This document shows, one piece after another, positions 27,601 to 39,000 of a DNA stretch of 64,000 nucleotides. A model generated the notes under the pieces. That model worked only from the letters and a program-made list of their open reading frames with translations, had not been told where the DNA came from and searched no databases. A program made the position numbers and the translations under genes. Positions within the stretch are counted from its first letter, which is position 1; each line of letters opens with the position of its first letter. Source of the DNA: Elysia crispata (taxonomy: Eukaryota; Mollusca; Gastropoda; Plakobranchidae); NCBI GenBank assembly GCA_033675545.1, contig JAWDGP010003856.1, forward strand, positions 1 to 64,000, read 5' to 3'.

Positions 27601-30600
27601 GTAACCATGTCTGAATCTGATGGTTTAAAAAAATTGCGATACCTCCATTAATACCTGTAAACTAAGATTTATATTTTGACCTAAAGAAACAATTATAAAC
27701 ATTAGATTCCATCCATACTTTTTAATTTAAGTAAAAAAAAAAGATAATCAGAAAATGAAAGTTTCAAGTTAAAAAAGTAAAAATCAGTCCATTATTTAAA
27801 ATGGTTTAAAGAGATCATCAGCAAAAGAATGAATAATATTGAATTACACACACATACCTGAATTCTCCTGACACATATCTGTCTCTGTCCTTGAATATCA
27901 AAATTGATGTCTTATAAATCTAAAATTGAAAGGAAACAAAATGAGCCAGTTGTGAGCAATCTTTCCCTAATGAGAGCAGGTTGTACAGGTGAAAATTTCC
28001 AGAGCCTTATAAACTGATGATGCGAAGAAATTGTCCTTGCAACACCAATATAATGTGAAAAAAAGTTATTAGATTCAAACTGAAAAAAAAATGTGTCCAC
28101 ACCAGAGCAGACCTTTCTTCACAAAGCAAGAATTAAAATGTTTTTGGCATATTTAACTTAGTCTGTTAAGTCCTGCATGTAAGGCTTAGAAAAAATAATA
28201 TTTTTTCGATGCTTTGGAACATAAATGAAATAGGTAAACTTTGTTTTTATAAAAGATAAGAATCCCTTATTTAATTAATATAAAATGCCATACAAATAAA
28301 TCTTAAAGGATTCAAGGAAGACAAATTAATGACTTACAGACCTAGCTTTCCCACCTTAATGGCCTTGTCAGAGCCATCCCGTGCTGTCGCATGATACACA
28401 TTGGCCTCTTTCCCTGTGCTGATGGCCCCATTAATTTCCTGTAAAGTCCCCTTGCTCAGCAATCTGTACAAGATCATCCGCGTGCGTGGGTCTAGCACTT
28501 GCTCTACAGTTGCCTGCTGAGACTTATCACGCCGCCTTATCATGGCCAAGAATAAATGATATATATTGACTGGTCATAATTTTTTGCAAAAAATCAGTGA
28601 TTCGACAACATCAAGCTTCATGGTTACCTTCTTTAAAAGTAACAAGATATTATGGTCTTAATTCAAAATCACACTTTTAATACCACAAGGTCTTCATTGT
28701 TGGACAATTTGGTGTGACATATTCACACAGCAGCAGGTTTTCAATGTTTTCGCAAACTTAGGAATGTCAGAGTTGATAAATTCCATAACTAATGAAACAT
28801 AGGTGAACCGGTGATTTTTGAGAAGGCCACTCAGACACCTGCTTGTCTCATCTTTTTGGTGAAGCTCTCAAGCTGAAAAACTATTGACTAAAATATAAGT
28901 CTTAAATAACTTGTAAATCGTCGACAGGAGATAAAAAAATACTCAGTAATTTCATTATATTAACTTACCCTCTGTTGAGTCAATTTGAATGAAACCTGTT
29001 TTTAAGTTGTAGTAAATATTTTCTATGACTAACATTACAATCAGCTGATTATCTAATCCACTAAAGTACTATATCAAAGTTATTGCAGTTTGGCTCCAAT
29101 TTTTATGGTTATGCCAAATTGGTAAAAGCTCACATATCAACTTAGTGACTAAGAATCCTAAGAGACCAAATGGAGGGTGTTTTTACTTCAGATGGTCAGA
29201 GTTCAAAAAATAAATACCCTGAAACCAAGCAAAATGGATATCTAGGAAGCTAACAACATTTTTTGGGGGTGTAAATATAAGGTAGTTATTTGGTCTCAGC
29301 TATTTTTGAGTTAAAAATTTGACAGAAAAAACTGTTTGATAATTTTCTAATTTAAATTCATTATATAAAACATATATTATATATCTCACTCACACACACA
29401 TGGACGCACGCACACACATAAGGCTTAACTGCTTGATAATTAAATTTATAATGTTTTTCCCCAGAACTGCTATCACCGCCTTGCACACATATTTTCAAAT
29501 TTCTTAAAACTTCTACTATGATTTTTGACTGAAATTAAAAGAAAGGAAAAAAAACAATATGACTTACCTGCCTTTTTTGTACTCCCCTGATGAAAAATAC
29601 AACAAAATGGAAACTTTAGATTATCTTAATCTTTAGGCTTATTGCGATCAAAATAAAAATTCTCTGTGAAATGAAAATTAAAATTATTTTTCTAATTATT
29701 GTAATGAACATAAGAGCAATTCTCAGGAGGTCAACCCTAAAGCGTTACATTAGAGCTGGAATTTATTTTGTCTCTCTTTGTCTCAAAATTGTGCAATATC
29801 ATAGAGAAAGATATACATTGATTGCAAAAAAAAAAAGATTTGGAGATATTTTTTTTAAATATTTTTGTGTAATGCTTGGTTTTCACAAACAAAAAAAATA
29901 GATGTTATCAGTCATTAAAATATGATAATTGAATAGCAAGACTCATAGTTAATGGTTAATGAATTTCAATTTTTGTCATTGCAACATCGGGAACGAATTG
30001 TTTCAGAATTTTGTGTTTGGAGCTTTTCAACTTATTTAAAGTTCTGTGTAAGTCGGCTGTACTTTGATTCCTCACCAAGAGTACAGTCCAATGGATCTAC
30101 AGCATTGATTTGATAAGGAGTGTATAAATAAGTACACATTTTGTTCTTCCCTATGTTACAGAGACATGTCTGTCATTGTAACGTTGGGAAGAACTTATTC
30201 CTGAATTTTGTGTTTGCAGCTTTTAGCCTCCATTGTTGGTTCATCATCAAGAGATAGAGTGTAAAGGGTCTACAATGTTGATAGAGATTTAACAAACCAA
30301 TCTGCCAACATTTTGTTCTCCCAGATGTTTCAGTGACATAATTTTTGTTATTGCAACACCAGGAAGATTATGAAGAAAATAGATCTACATTAGTTCATAA
30401 GTTGTAAAAAATAATCAACCCGAAATTTTAAAGTTAAAGACTTTCCCACTCTAAAGTTAAGAAATAAAAGCCCATAAGAATCGGTAATAATGGACCTATT
30501 TGTGTCATCATAACATTCGAAAGACTATGTTAACGCCCAGTCTTTAGTATTTGTTACAGAATATCTAAAACATAAAATTATCAAATCTTTTGAAACAAGT

Positions 30601-33600
30601 ACTTCAAACAAAAGCTTCCAAAACGTCAGTTCAGATTTATATGAGGGCCTTAAATCTGGACGCTATGGTCAGGAACTTTTATTTCTGGACGTTATCCCAC
30701 AATGGCGATGACAGTAATGGAAATGAATTGCCCTTTGACTTTTGAGACAAGTGTAGTATAAAGAAGGTTTTACAGAAAGAAAGCGGTCATTTCCAGTGAA
30801 CTTGACAACAATGGTTTAGTCCAGAAAGTGAAAAGAAACAAGGAACAAAGTATATTCTGGACGTTATAGTATGACATGAAACGACCTAGTTTGTTTTCAG
30901 AGGCCCAATCGATTTAAGAGTTTGCATTCACCCTGTTTATTGTAGGGAAGTGAATTCTATTTTTAGCACTCTTATCTGTACAAGCATGTAGCAAGCTAGC
31001 TAGACTTTTATAACTGCTGATCTTTTCTGCTTAAAGTAGGCCTCTAAATGACATAGAGCATAATGTCCAGAAGCACATATTAAAGATTAGATTTAAAAGG
31101 AATTGTGCTTTCTGTTAGTTGTTTTTTTTTTTTTAAGTGAAAAGCTACTGTATGACGAAAAAAATGAAAAAAATATATGGGTTTTACAAACATAGTTGGC
31201 CACTTTGTAAAAACAACCCCTCAAAAACACCAGTGTTTTATGTAATTTTTTTTATTGGCGAAATTGTAACTGATTCAATACAAAACTGAACAGAATTAAA
31301 TTATGTGATTTTAAAGGTATACCAAACTATACCTGTTATCTCCTCAACATGTGCTTGGAAGAATACATTATCATTTTTTTTAGAAAATCTTTTTGAATCA
31401 AAAAAAATATGCATGAAATCATTCTACTAGTCTAGTTTCGAGAACTGCTCATATACAAAATCTTGAAAACAGATACAATAGTTTCTGAGAGGACTGAAAC
31501 ATTTATCTGCTATCATTAGTATGTGTTGGTCAAGAAAATGGCATCTTCAAATAGGAATTTGTTATGGCCATGTTATTCAGACTGTTTGTTGGAAATACTT
31601 CTACATAATATAGAGATACTACTGATTACAATCTATCATTGGCCAATTTGTCCTCTCTTGAGTTATTCTAATTTACAAATCACATTTTTTTGCAAACTGA
31701 ATGTTTTTCATGAGAAAAGTTTAAAATGCAGCTCAAAAGTTGAATATACTTGAAAATAAGTAAAAAGGAGGACCTAGAGAAAATCATCTTGTAAACTTAC
31801 CTACACTTATTTTGTTTACTTGTGTTTGCAACTGGCTGCGTGTTGAACTTCGTGACTGGACCTTACAATAAATAAGACCAGAAAAAGAAATAAAATTGGT
31901 TTTTGTTTTTCTCGTGTTGTAATATCATTTTTGCCCATAAATAATGCTTATATATATATATATCTTTTCCTGATAATGCTGGGTTTTTTTTATTTCCCAG
32001 GTGTATGAAAAAAAGTAACGCTAACGTCATTTTGCTCCTAATATCGTTTTCTTTTCTTGCCCAAAATGCTTGGCGAGTGCTGAAGCTGTGTCAGGGATTC
32101 CTTGCTTTGCTTTATTCTCCCGCCTTGAGACTCAGATATGTTAGAGTGTTCGACAACTTTCATTATGATTATTGCTTCTCCTGGTGTCTCAAGAGCTCCA
32201 GCACTTTAAACATCAATAAACATGCTGACTCTTTTCTTTCTGGCTATCTTTTACATCAAGCATTGATCAATGAATGAAACTTACAAATTTAAGCAACCCT
32301 TTTTATCACGCTCGCCATCACAGCTATGCACTCCACAACAAATTTTATTAGACAAACAAAAACAACGATCCTTCTGTTGAAGTGACCATAATGTTTGCAC
32401 CATTTCTGGTGACTGTCTCACAACCACAAGATTACCTGTCAGAACAAACACGAGCTCTATCAATATCCACCTGGAATGAAGTGGACCGTGAAATTCACAA
32501 CCTGGCAAGTAAACATCACGACACTCTTTCCCTAGCAAACAATTTGCTCTCAACACTTCATTTCTACGACATCATCTGGATCCTCATTTGGCGATGAATT
32601 TATATATAATAGTAAAAACTCCATTTCCCAAATTCTACAATTCCTGACTTCGCATTTCCTGATTCGGCGGGTCCCACTGTATCTATCTATATATATAATA
32701 TATATGCCAGGAGAGACACATCTTACAAAACTATTACTTTACAAAAAAAAACATTTTGCGGACATTTTTGTTTCTCAAATAACTTTTAATTCAAAAATGT
32801 AGAAACCTATCCGGTTGAATTTGAAACATTAAAATAAAAAGGGGAATAAATATAAAACTTAAGTTGAGAAACTTTAAAAAATGTCACCCTTTTTAGTTAT
32901 GTTATAAAACAAAAGTATTTTTCTGGATAAAAAGGTTTCAAAAGGTTAATGAGTGACTGAAATAAGGAAACTATAACAAAGGTTTCAGAGCAAGTGAAAA
33001 TTTGATCTTATATTTGGCTTACATTAAAATCTTTCTCATAACCTCCATAGCCATCATCATAGTCATCGCCGTCATCCTGTTCCTCGTCTTCTTGTTCTGA
33101 GAATATCAAAGATAATATTTAGAACATTTATTAAAGATCTTTTAACAATTCTTTTTTTTTTAATTTTATGTCTATCTGAGTTAAAATAAATAAATGATTT
33201 GTACTTTTCTTTCACAGTGAAAGCTGCTACATGAAAATGAAATAATTTATTAATAACTATTAAGATTAAAAAGAAAAAAAAACCTGATTAATTCTTCAGT
33301 TCCTACTTTGCAAATGGAGACCTTTATCAACTTAGTTGACCTTTAAATGAAATGAAAAAAAAGTATTACCTTGCAATTTTGACCTGTAAAAAGAAAGAAA
33401 ACATGTGTTCGATCTATATCTAGGAACGATTTTTTGAAAAAAATTATCAAGACCTGAAAAACGGACATATTTGTATCAGAACATTCTATTGCAACATGCA
33501 GATAGTAATAAGTCATTGAATTCCTGCAAATGATAAAATTTCTAGTTATCAAATGGCATTCAGATTCGCAATAAGAAACTACAAGTATTTGTTGCAGACC

Positions 33601-34011
33601 TTTTGATTTAATTCCAACTACTATTGAGAGGAGAAAGGAATTTTATAGCGGGCTTGCTAACACTTGTGGTTTGTTGAACCCCATGATGGGTTTCAGATTA
33701 GTTCATTTGATGCAAGATGTTTTAAGACAGTCCAAGAACAAAAAAAAAAACAGGGATTTTTCCTCAGTTCTTTATGTGCAAAATGTTCTTTGAGTCCAAG
33801 GTTATTAGATTTGAGATTTGCTGTAATATCTTACCTCTTGAACTCAATATATTACTTAGTTTAAATCATAAAGTCCAACTTACTGCCCTTCATCACAGCT
33901 GTCACTGCTTATTTCCTCTTCTTCCTCGCTGCTGACATCCACATCATCAAACTGACCTTTCTCGATAAAGTTTCTGTCCAGCTCTTGCTTGTTAAAAACA
34001 TTCTTGCTCAT
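21664..34011 (-). CDS. RIOK1: serine/threonine-protein kinase RIO1, 16 coding exons, 533 aa
   Basis: RIOK1 is an atypical kinase/ATPase of late 40S subunit maturation. Exons in transcript order: 34011-33884, 33383-33370, 33096-33023, 31861-31801, 29586-29568, 28535-28355, 27919-27858, 27616-27536, 26848-26762, 26337-26200, 25490-25387, 24756-24584, 24178-24086, 23481-23428, 22865-22638 and 21768-21664. All junctions are GT-AG and phases close. The N-terminus is acidic. [11 protein letters not shown] leads into the RIO domain, with P-loop STGKEANV at 138-145, lysine in KAIK, catalytic loop HGDLSEFN at 273-280 (D275) and metal-binding [12 protein letters not shown] (D292). The D275-D292 spacing of 17 matches the human enzyme as I recall it. 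HGD replaces the HAD I expect in RIO1. The C-terminus ends in KIPKHLKKR, a conserved basic tail. Least certain are the acceptor at 28536-28537 and a possible missing exon before it, because the N-terminal linker is shorter than in vertebrates. Confidence 0.93.
23396..23447 (-). repeat. 26-bp tandem duplication across a RIOK1 donor site
   Basis: Copies at 23422-23447 and 23396-23421 differ at two positions. The first copy (in transcript direction) holds the last bases of exon 14 and its GTAATG donor. The second repeats both inside the intron, with CAA instead of CAG before GTAATG. Confidence 0.9.
29568..29586 (-). CDS. RIOK1: RIOK1 19-nt micro-exon (exon 5)
   Basis: The exon is bounded by ATCAG before it and GTAAGT after it on the minus strand. 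It enters in phase 1 and leaves in phase 2, giving the codons for G-E-Y-K-K-G and then an arginine completed by exon 6. With exon 4 this makes NKISVGEYKKG, which resembles the NKI-x-V-x-x-Y segment I recall from other RIOK1 proteins. That match and the phase agreement are the support; the exon is too short for similarity alone. Confidence 0.7.
29966..30540. repeat. degenerate tandem repeats of about 160-200 bp in RIOK1 intron 4
   Basis: A block like TTGTCATTGCAACATCGGGA recurs near 29970, 30168, 30345 and more weakly near 30505. In the first two copies it is followed by TGAATTTTGTGTTTG-like and GCTTTT blocks, and the copies near 30140 and 30310 are preceded by ACATTTTGTTCT. Divergence is considerable and unit length varies. 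No function is apparent. Confidence 0.6.
32000..32679. mobile_element. one recognisable end of a pogo-like element in RIOK1 intron 3
   Basis: Read on the minus strand from 32679, the sequence begins CAGTGGGACCCGCCGAATCA and is preceded by TA at 32680-32681. This is a plausible pogo/Tigger terminus. A partner end is not visible near 31.95 kb, so the left limit is a guess. Two moderate open frames here (32005-32277 plus, 32281-32556 minus) have no family I recognise. Confidence 0.35.
33370..33383 (-). CDS. RIOK1: RIOK1 14-nt micro-exon (exon 2)
   Basis: The 14 bases lie between TTTCTTTTTACAG and GTAATA on the minus strand. Exon 1 ends in phase 2 and exon 3 only stays open if entered in phase 1. 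Splicing exon 1 directly to exon 3 reaches a stop within nine codons. Inserting these 14 bases yields Q-S-K-L-Q-E and then the acidic [10 protein letters not shown] run expected of the RIOK1 N-terminus. Confidence 0.75.
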
Positions 34012-36033
34012 CCTGGTTCCAAGTTTGAACTCACAATTTGTAGCACTCCTTTTCTTTCTCTCTATTTTAATAGTTTTGTAAAAATGAAAAAAAATGTTCT
34101 AAACGAAATCTATCAGGGAGAAAAGCGAAAAGAACACAGATTAAATTTTAATTTTTCAACATTATAGTTCTCTTGGAGTTGAGAATCATGTTCAGAGTTT
34201 TCATAAATAAGTGGCATTGAAGCATTCTATCCTAGATAAAAAAAATAATTCAAATATTATCTACTTTCCCAATGTAGCTTAAAAACTATACTGGATAAAG
34301 GACTACATATTAAGTTATTGTATTTTGCCACACCAGCAGTTGGAATAACTAAATTATAAAATATTGTTGTTCCTAGTATGTCTGAAAATCAATTTATTAC
34401 TATCTGCCAAACCCTGAAAATATAGAATATTAATTAGACTTAATAAGAATAATAATATTTCTTGAAAATAAATAGAAAGAAATAAAAAAAAATTACAGTC
34501 ATCACAGTGTATAAACAAATGATTTCAGATAATTACTTTTATATATTTTTAAGTATCCATCATCCTTTCAATAGCCATTGATTTGGCCGTAAAACTATCT
34601 TTATTATCAATTCAAATGCTCTTTTAAACAACTATAGTACAAAAAAAATTTAAAAAAAAATGTACTATTTCATTTTTATTAAAAACCATTACCTAATTTT
34701 GCAAATGAAGTGTGCTCCAATCAAAATCTAAAACCAATTTCTTTTCATATTGGAAAATCTGATGTTACAGTACTTACTTTAATTCAAGCCAACAATTTTA
34801 TTACAGTTGCCCGTTTAGTGATGCTATTACTGTAAGCAAGATCTACCGTAATAGTGTTCCCAAGACATTGATTCATATGATTTCTGTAGAAAGTATAGCT
34901 GTTAGTATGAAATAATTTGATTGTAAAATCAGAAAATGTAAAACAAAACGCTTAGAAATGCAGTGAAAATAAAAGCAGAACATGCCACTCTTATTACACA
35001 AAACCATTCAGATTTGATTCTATATATATTCAGCTTCCTCTAGAAATCATCTTTATGACAAAAGCATTACCAAAACCATTAAGATTTAATTTTATATTTC
35101 ATATTCAGCTTCTGCTAGATATAATCTGTATTAAAATAAATTTGCAATCTTATCTTTCTGAAAAATCTAATCTATACTCTAGATTATATCTAGAGATAGG
35201 CCTACTTGTTGAGAATGCCAAGATATTAGATATAGCCTATGTAGCGTAATATGTAGAATATCGTCTTATCCAGATTAGGTCTTAATGTATGTTCTCGTTG
35301 TAAGTATGGTTATTTTCCCTAAAGATAGATTTTGGTAATACCGTAGTGTTGCGGTCCTGGTTAGATGTGAACAAATCACGCCACAAATGGCCAGATTGTT
35401 ACTGCTTATTAAAAATAGCCAAAACAAGTTCAATATTTTGTACGAAAAAGCCTTTACTTGAAGAAGTTGTCTTTTGATTTTTGCAAGATACTAATTTGAT
35501 TAGATCAGTGCCTACATTTTAATTTGCGGTGAAATCCTGCCTAGTTTGTTGTATTCACCATGGCCGCATTGCCAACATAGAACATGGGGCGCAACAGTGT
35601 GGCATCACCTAGATTTTAGTTCTGTGAATTGTTAATCAAATCAGGATTTCTAACATGTTTACCTAAAACTCATGCACAACGTGAGCCAGCAGAAGCCGTT
35701 GTATCCCACTGTTATGATAACTCTCTTGTGCAAGAAATCAAACTTTATTTCCTATTGAAAGCGTATTTCCGAGACTTCATTTTGTGTGCAAGACTAATTT
35801 TTAACGAATGATCAGATCTATAGCACATGCAAGTGTTTAAACACTGGCTTAGTGTCAAGATATATGATCTTATAATAATTTAAAGTGAAATGTCGAAGTA
35901 GTTTACATCTTAAGATATCTTCAACTAATTTTCTTTGAAATTATGCGATTCTTCAAAGAATACGTTTTATGTACGATCAGGCCTCGATTATAATATAATA
36001 AATGTGCACGGAATTTTTTCAAGAACAACAATC
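34012..36033. promoter_or_regulatory. divergent RIOK1/PREB intergenic region
   Basis: The two start codons point away from each other across 2.0 kb. Both 5' UTRs and promoters must lie here, but I cannot place transcription starts. The sequence is AT-rich with no CpG-island-like block. Near 35558 the plus strand has a very short open frame starting at a strong ACCATGG context, followed by a stop after six codons; if transcribed with PREB it would be an upstream frame. Confidence 0.5.
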
Positions 36034-39000
36034 ATGGCACCCCCCAAAGGTGTTTTGTTGGCACACACAGACTTTCCACTTTATGTGATTCAGTCATTAG
36101 ATGACAAACATTTCATTGTTGGTGGAGGTGGTGGACAAGCTAAAACAGGCATTCCCAACGCAATTGTAAGTCGACTTCGGGCTCTTAATGATAATAGCTT
36201 ATGTGAATGGGTCAGGCATCTATCTAAGTTTAGATCTAGATTTAGACAAGACGCCAAGAGTTAGTGCCCGGCTCCGCTCATTCTAAACAATTTACCACTT
36301 TACTCTTAGTACTAAACTGCAGATGCTTCGACATGCATATGCATTCATTGCTAGTTTTCAATTAATTGGCCGTCATTACACATCATAGCATTCAGAATAA
36401 TGTTTGTTTTTAGAATCTAGATCTAGACCTAATTGTCGGATTTGCAAGAAAGATAAGTGGAAAGAGTTCCTTTTAGGTACGAACTAATTTACAAGGTACT
36501 CTTTCCAAAATCTAGAATCTAGATATAGATTTTTTTTTTAAATCTAATGTAGATTTTGATCTAGATTCTAGATATAGAGGAAAGAAAATAAATTCCATCC
36601 TCTTCAGGGAAAGAGTACCTTTGGTGTGTAAATTAGTCCGTACCCAAAAAGGAACTCTTTCCAGATCTATAAGTTAATAACTAAATCTAGTCAATGCTCA
36701 GTAGTTTCACTGAGGAGCATTTAGATCGGCTGGTGATGTGACCGTAGACACAGCTAGGTTACTTGAACCGATACTGGTACACTCGCTTTCACTGATCAAT
36801 AGACTTAAGTAACACCATTTTAAACTGCGTTTAGTTAATAAACTAAGAAAAGAATCATTCTGAGGTACACAAATATAATTTTTTTTTCACAAACTTAACA
36901 GAGGTATAAGTTTTGAAAAAAACAAAATAGAAAGTCATCTAAAATTATAGTGTATTGATCTGGTCGTGTCAAACTAGAACAATTTCTTTGTTTCAATCGC
37001 CATTTTTAAAATAAATTTGTTTGAAAAACAATTGAACATGAAAATAACTTTTTTTTTCCTTTGAATACCAAGTCCACAATACTTTTCACCACAAGTTATT
37101 TTTTGGGCAATAATGTGAAATTTATGGAAGTAATTGCACAATTTTTTATGTGTACATTTGCTAAATTAGAAAAACATATTGTGGAATTTAAAAAAAATAT
37201 TTTTTTTTTGTTTTTTGTATCTTTTTAATTATTGTCTTTTATTTTATGAAATGGGTTACGATGGACTGGAGATTGAGCATTTTGCAGCTTTTCTTAGTGA
37301 ATGCATTCTGTACACGCATACATGTACTAATCACTGTAGTTGAAGTTTTGGTCTTGGAGTCTTTGCCATGATTGATAAAGTGTAATAGCAACAAATCACT
37401 TTTATAGATCACTCTCAACTAGCGTCTTTGGTTTGCTTTTTCTTGATTACTCTCTCCGCAAGCTTAACACTAACAGAGTTTGTTTAAACAATACATGTAT
37501 GTGAAAGTTAAATATGCTCCATTTCCTAGGATGATTGAAATAAAAATCAACGTTAAGCTTATATATTCCGATTTTAAAATTAAAAGGACATAATTAATAG
37601 TTGATATAGTTTCAGAGTTAAAAATTTAAACCAAAATGACACTGTATTGCATAACTAGTTGCATCTTCTCTACCCCCGAGGCAGGTAACTTAGCTTCCTC
37701 CCTACTAGTGTACCACCTGCTGAAAACAACAGCAGATGCTGGATCTTATCTATCAGTGGTAATTTCTTGTGAGAAACGTATCCAAGATTGAAATATTAAG
37801 CAAAACTAATGAATCAAATAAGCAGCTTATCTTTGAATTTTGATTCCAATGTCACTGACAATGTTTCAGTTTAAGTGCTGGCTTTTGTTGATTAAGAGTA
37901 TTCATATAATACTCTTTACAAAAAATGACATGTAACTGGTGCAGATGATGTAAATTTGGATCTGGCAGGACAAAGTATGCAATGAGTGTTCAGATCTTTT
38001 AATATCTTTGAAATATTACAAAAAGAATTTTATTAACTTTATTGAAGTGTTGCCTTTTTTCTTTGATGAAAATTAAAACATTTCAGTTATCTGTTATGCC
38101 TAGGTCCAGCCCACTTTTTTTCTTTTTAACTTTGTCAGAGTTTGAGTGTAAAAGCTTAAATTCTGTCCTATATGAATATTCCAGTTGTTCTGTGACGAAA
38201 AAAAATTGATAATAGTTAAATAGTTAGCAGCAGCAAATTGAGCATACACTTTTCTATCAGTTGGCTTAAAAAAATTCTTTTGCTGTCACATTTCAGGAAG
38301 TCTACAGATTATCACCAGCTGCAAATGGAGGGGATATGAGTGCAGTTAGCGTATGTCGCCATGATACAGGCATACGTTCTGTGATGAACTGTGCCTCCTA
38401 CTATGATGGAAGACATCATCATTTGGCCACTGGGGAGGATGAGTTTTGTCAAACTTACTCTGTGAAATACAAAGTCTTCAGTCAAAATGATGGAGCCAAA
38501 GGTAAAAATTCAGGGCGTTAAATAATTGTCATTTTTTTAAAACACAGAAACTAGCTTTTTGGGTGATGAAGAGGAAAGAAAATCATTAAAAGTATTTTAT
38601 TTTCAATGGTCTTCTTTAGGCATTATCAGATGACACTATGCTATCTTCATTTATACACAAGATAATATATAATTCACTTTTCCCACTTTCTATTATAAGG
38701 TTTGGAAAGTCTTAGAAGTAAAACAGCATCATAAATTGAGCAGTTTGTGGGATGTGATTTATGGTATTAAGGGTTCTAATTTTAACTTCTTCTAATTTTT
38801 TGTTGTAAAGGACAATCAGACAATGTACGTCAACGCAAATCAGACAGTTCCAAGTCAGCTGGCCCTGATAAAGATTCAGTGAAGGAAGAGAAAAATAAGC
38901 AGTTGACCTTCCAGATTGAAGAGCTGAAAAATGTTGTCACAGACTTCTCAAGCGATGGGGGATTCCAGAAATGTGTTCAGTTTGCTCCTAAGTATTCCTC

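Noticed and set aside
28861..28894. Possible extra RIOK1 exon between the 19-nt micro-exon and exon 6
   Set aside because: Splice-like borders exist, but the phase entering from the micro-exon gives an immediate stop; the direct junction stays open.
32005..32556. Two back-to-back open frames of about 90 codons in RIOK1 intron 3
   Set aside because: No recognisable family, frames overlap stops in neighbouring sequence, and the region looks like part of a DNA transposon remnant.
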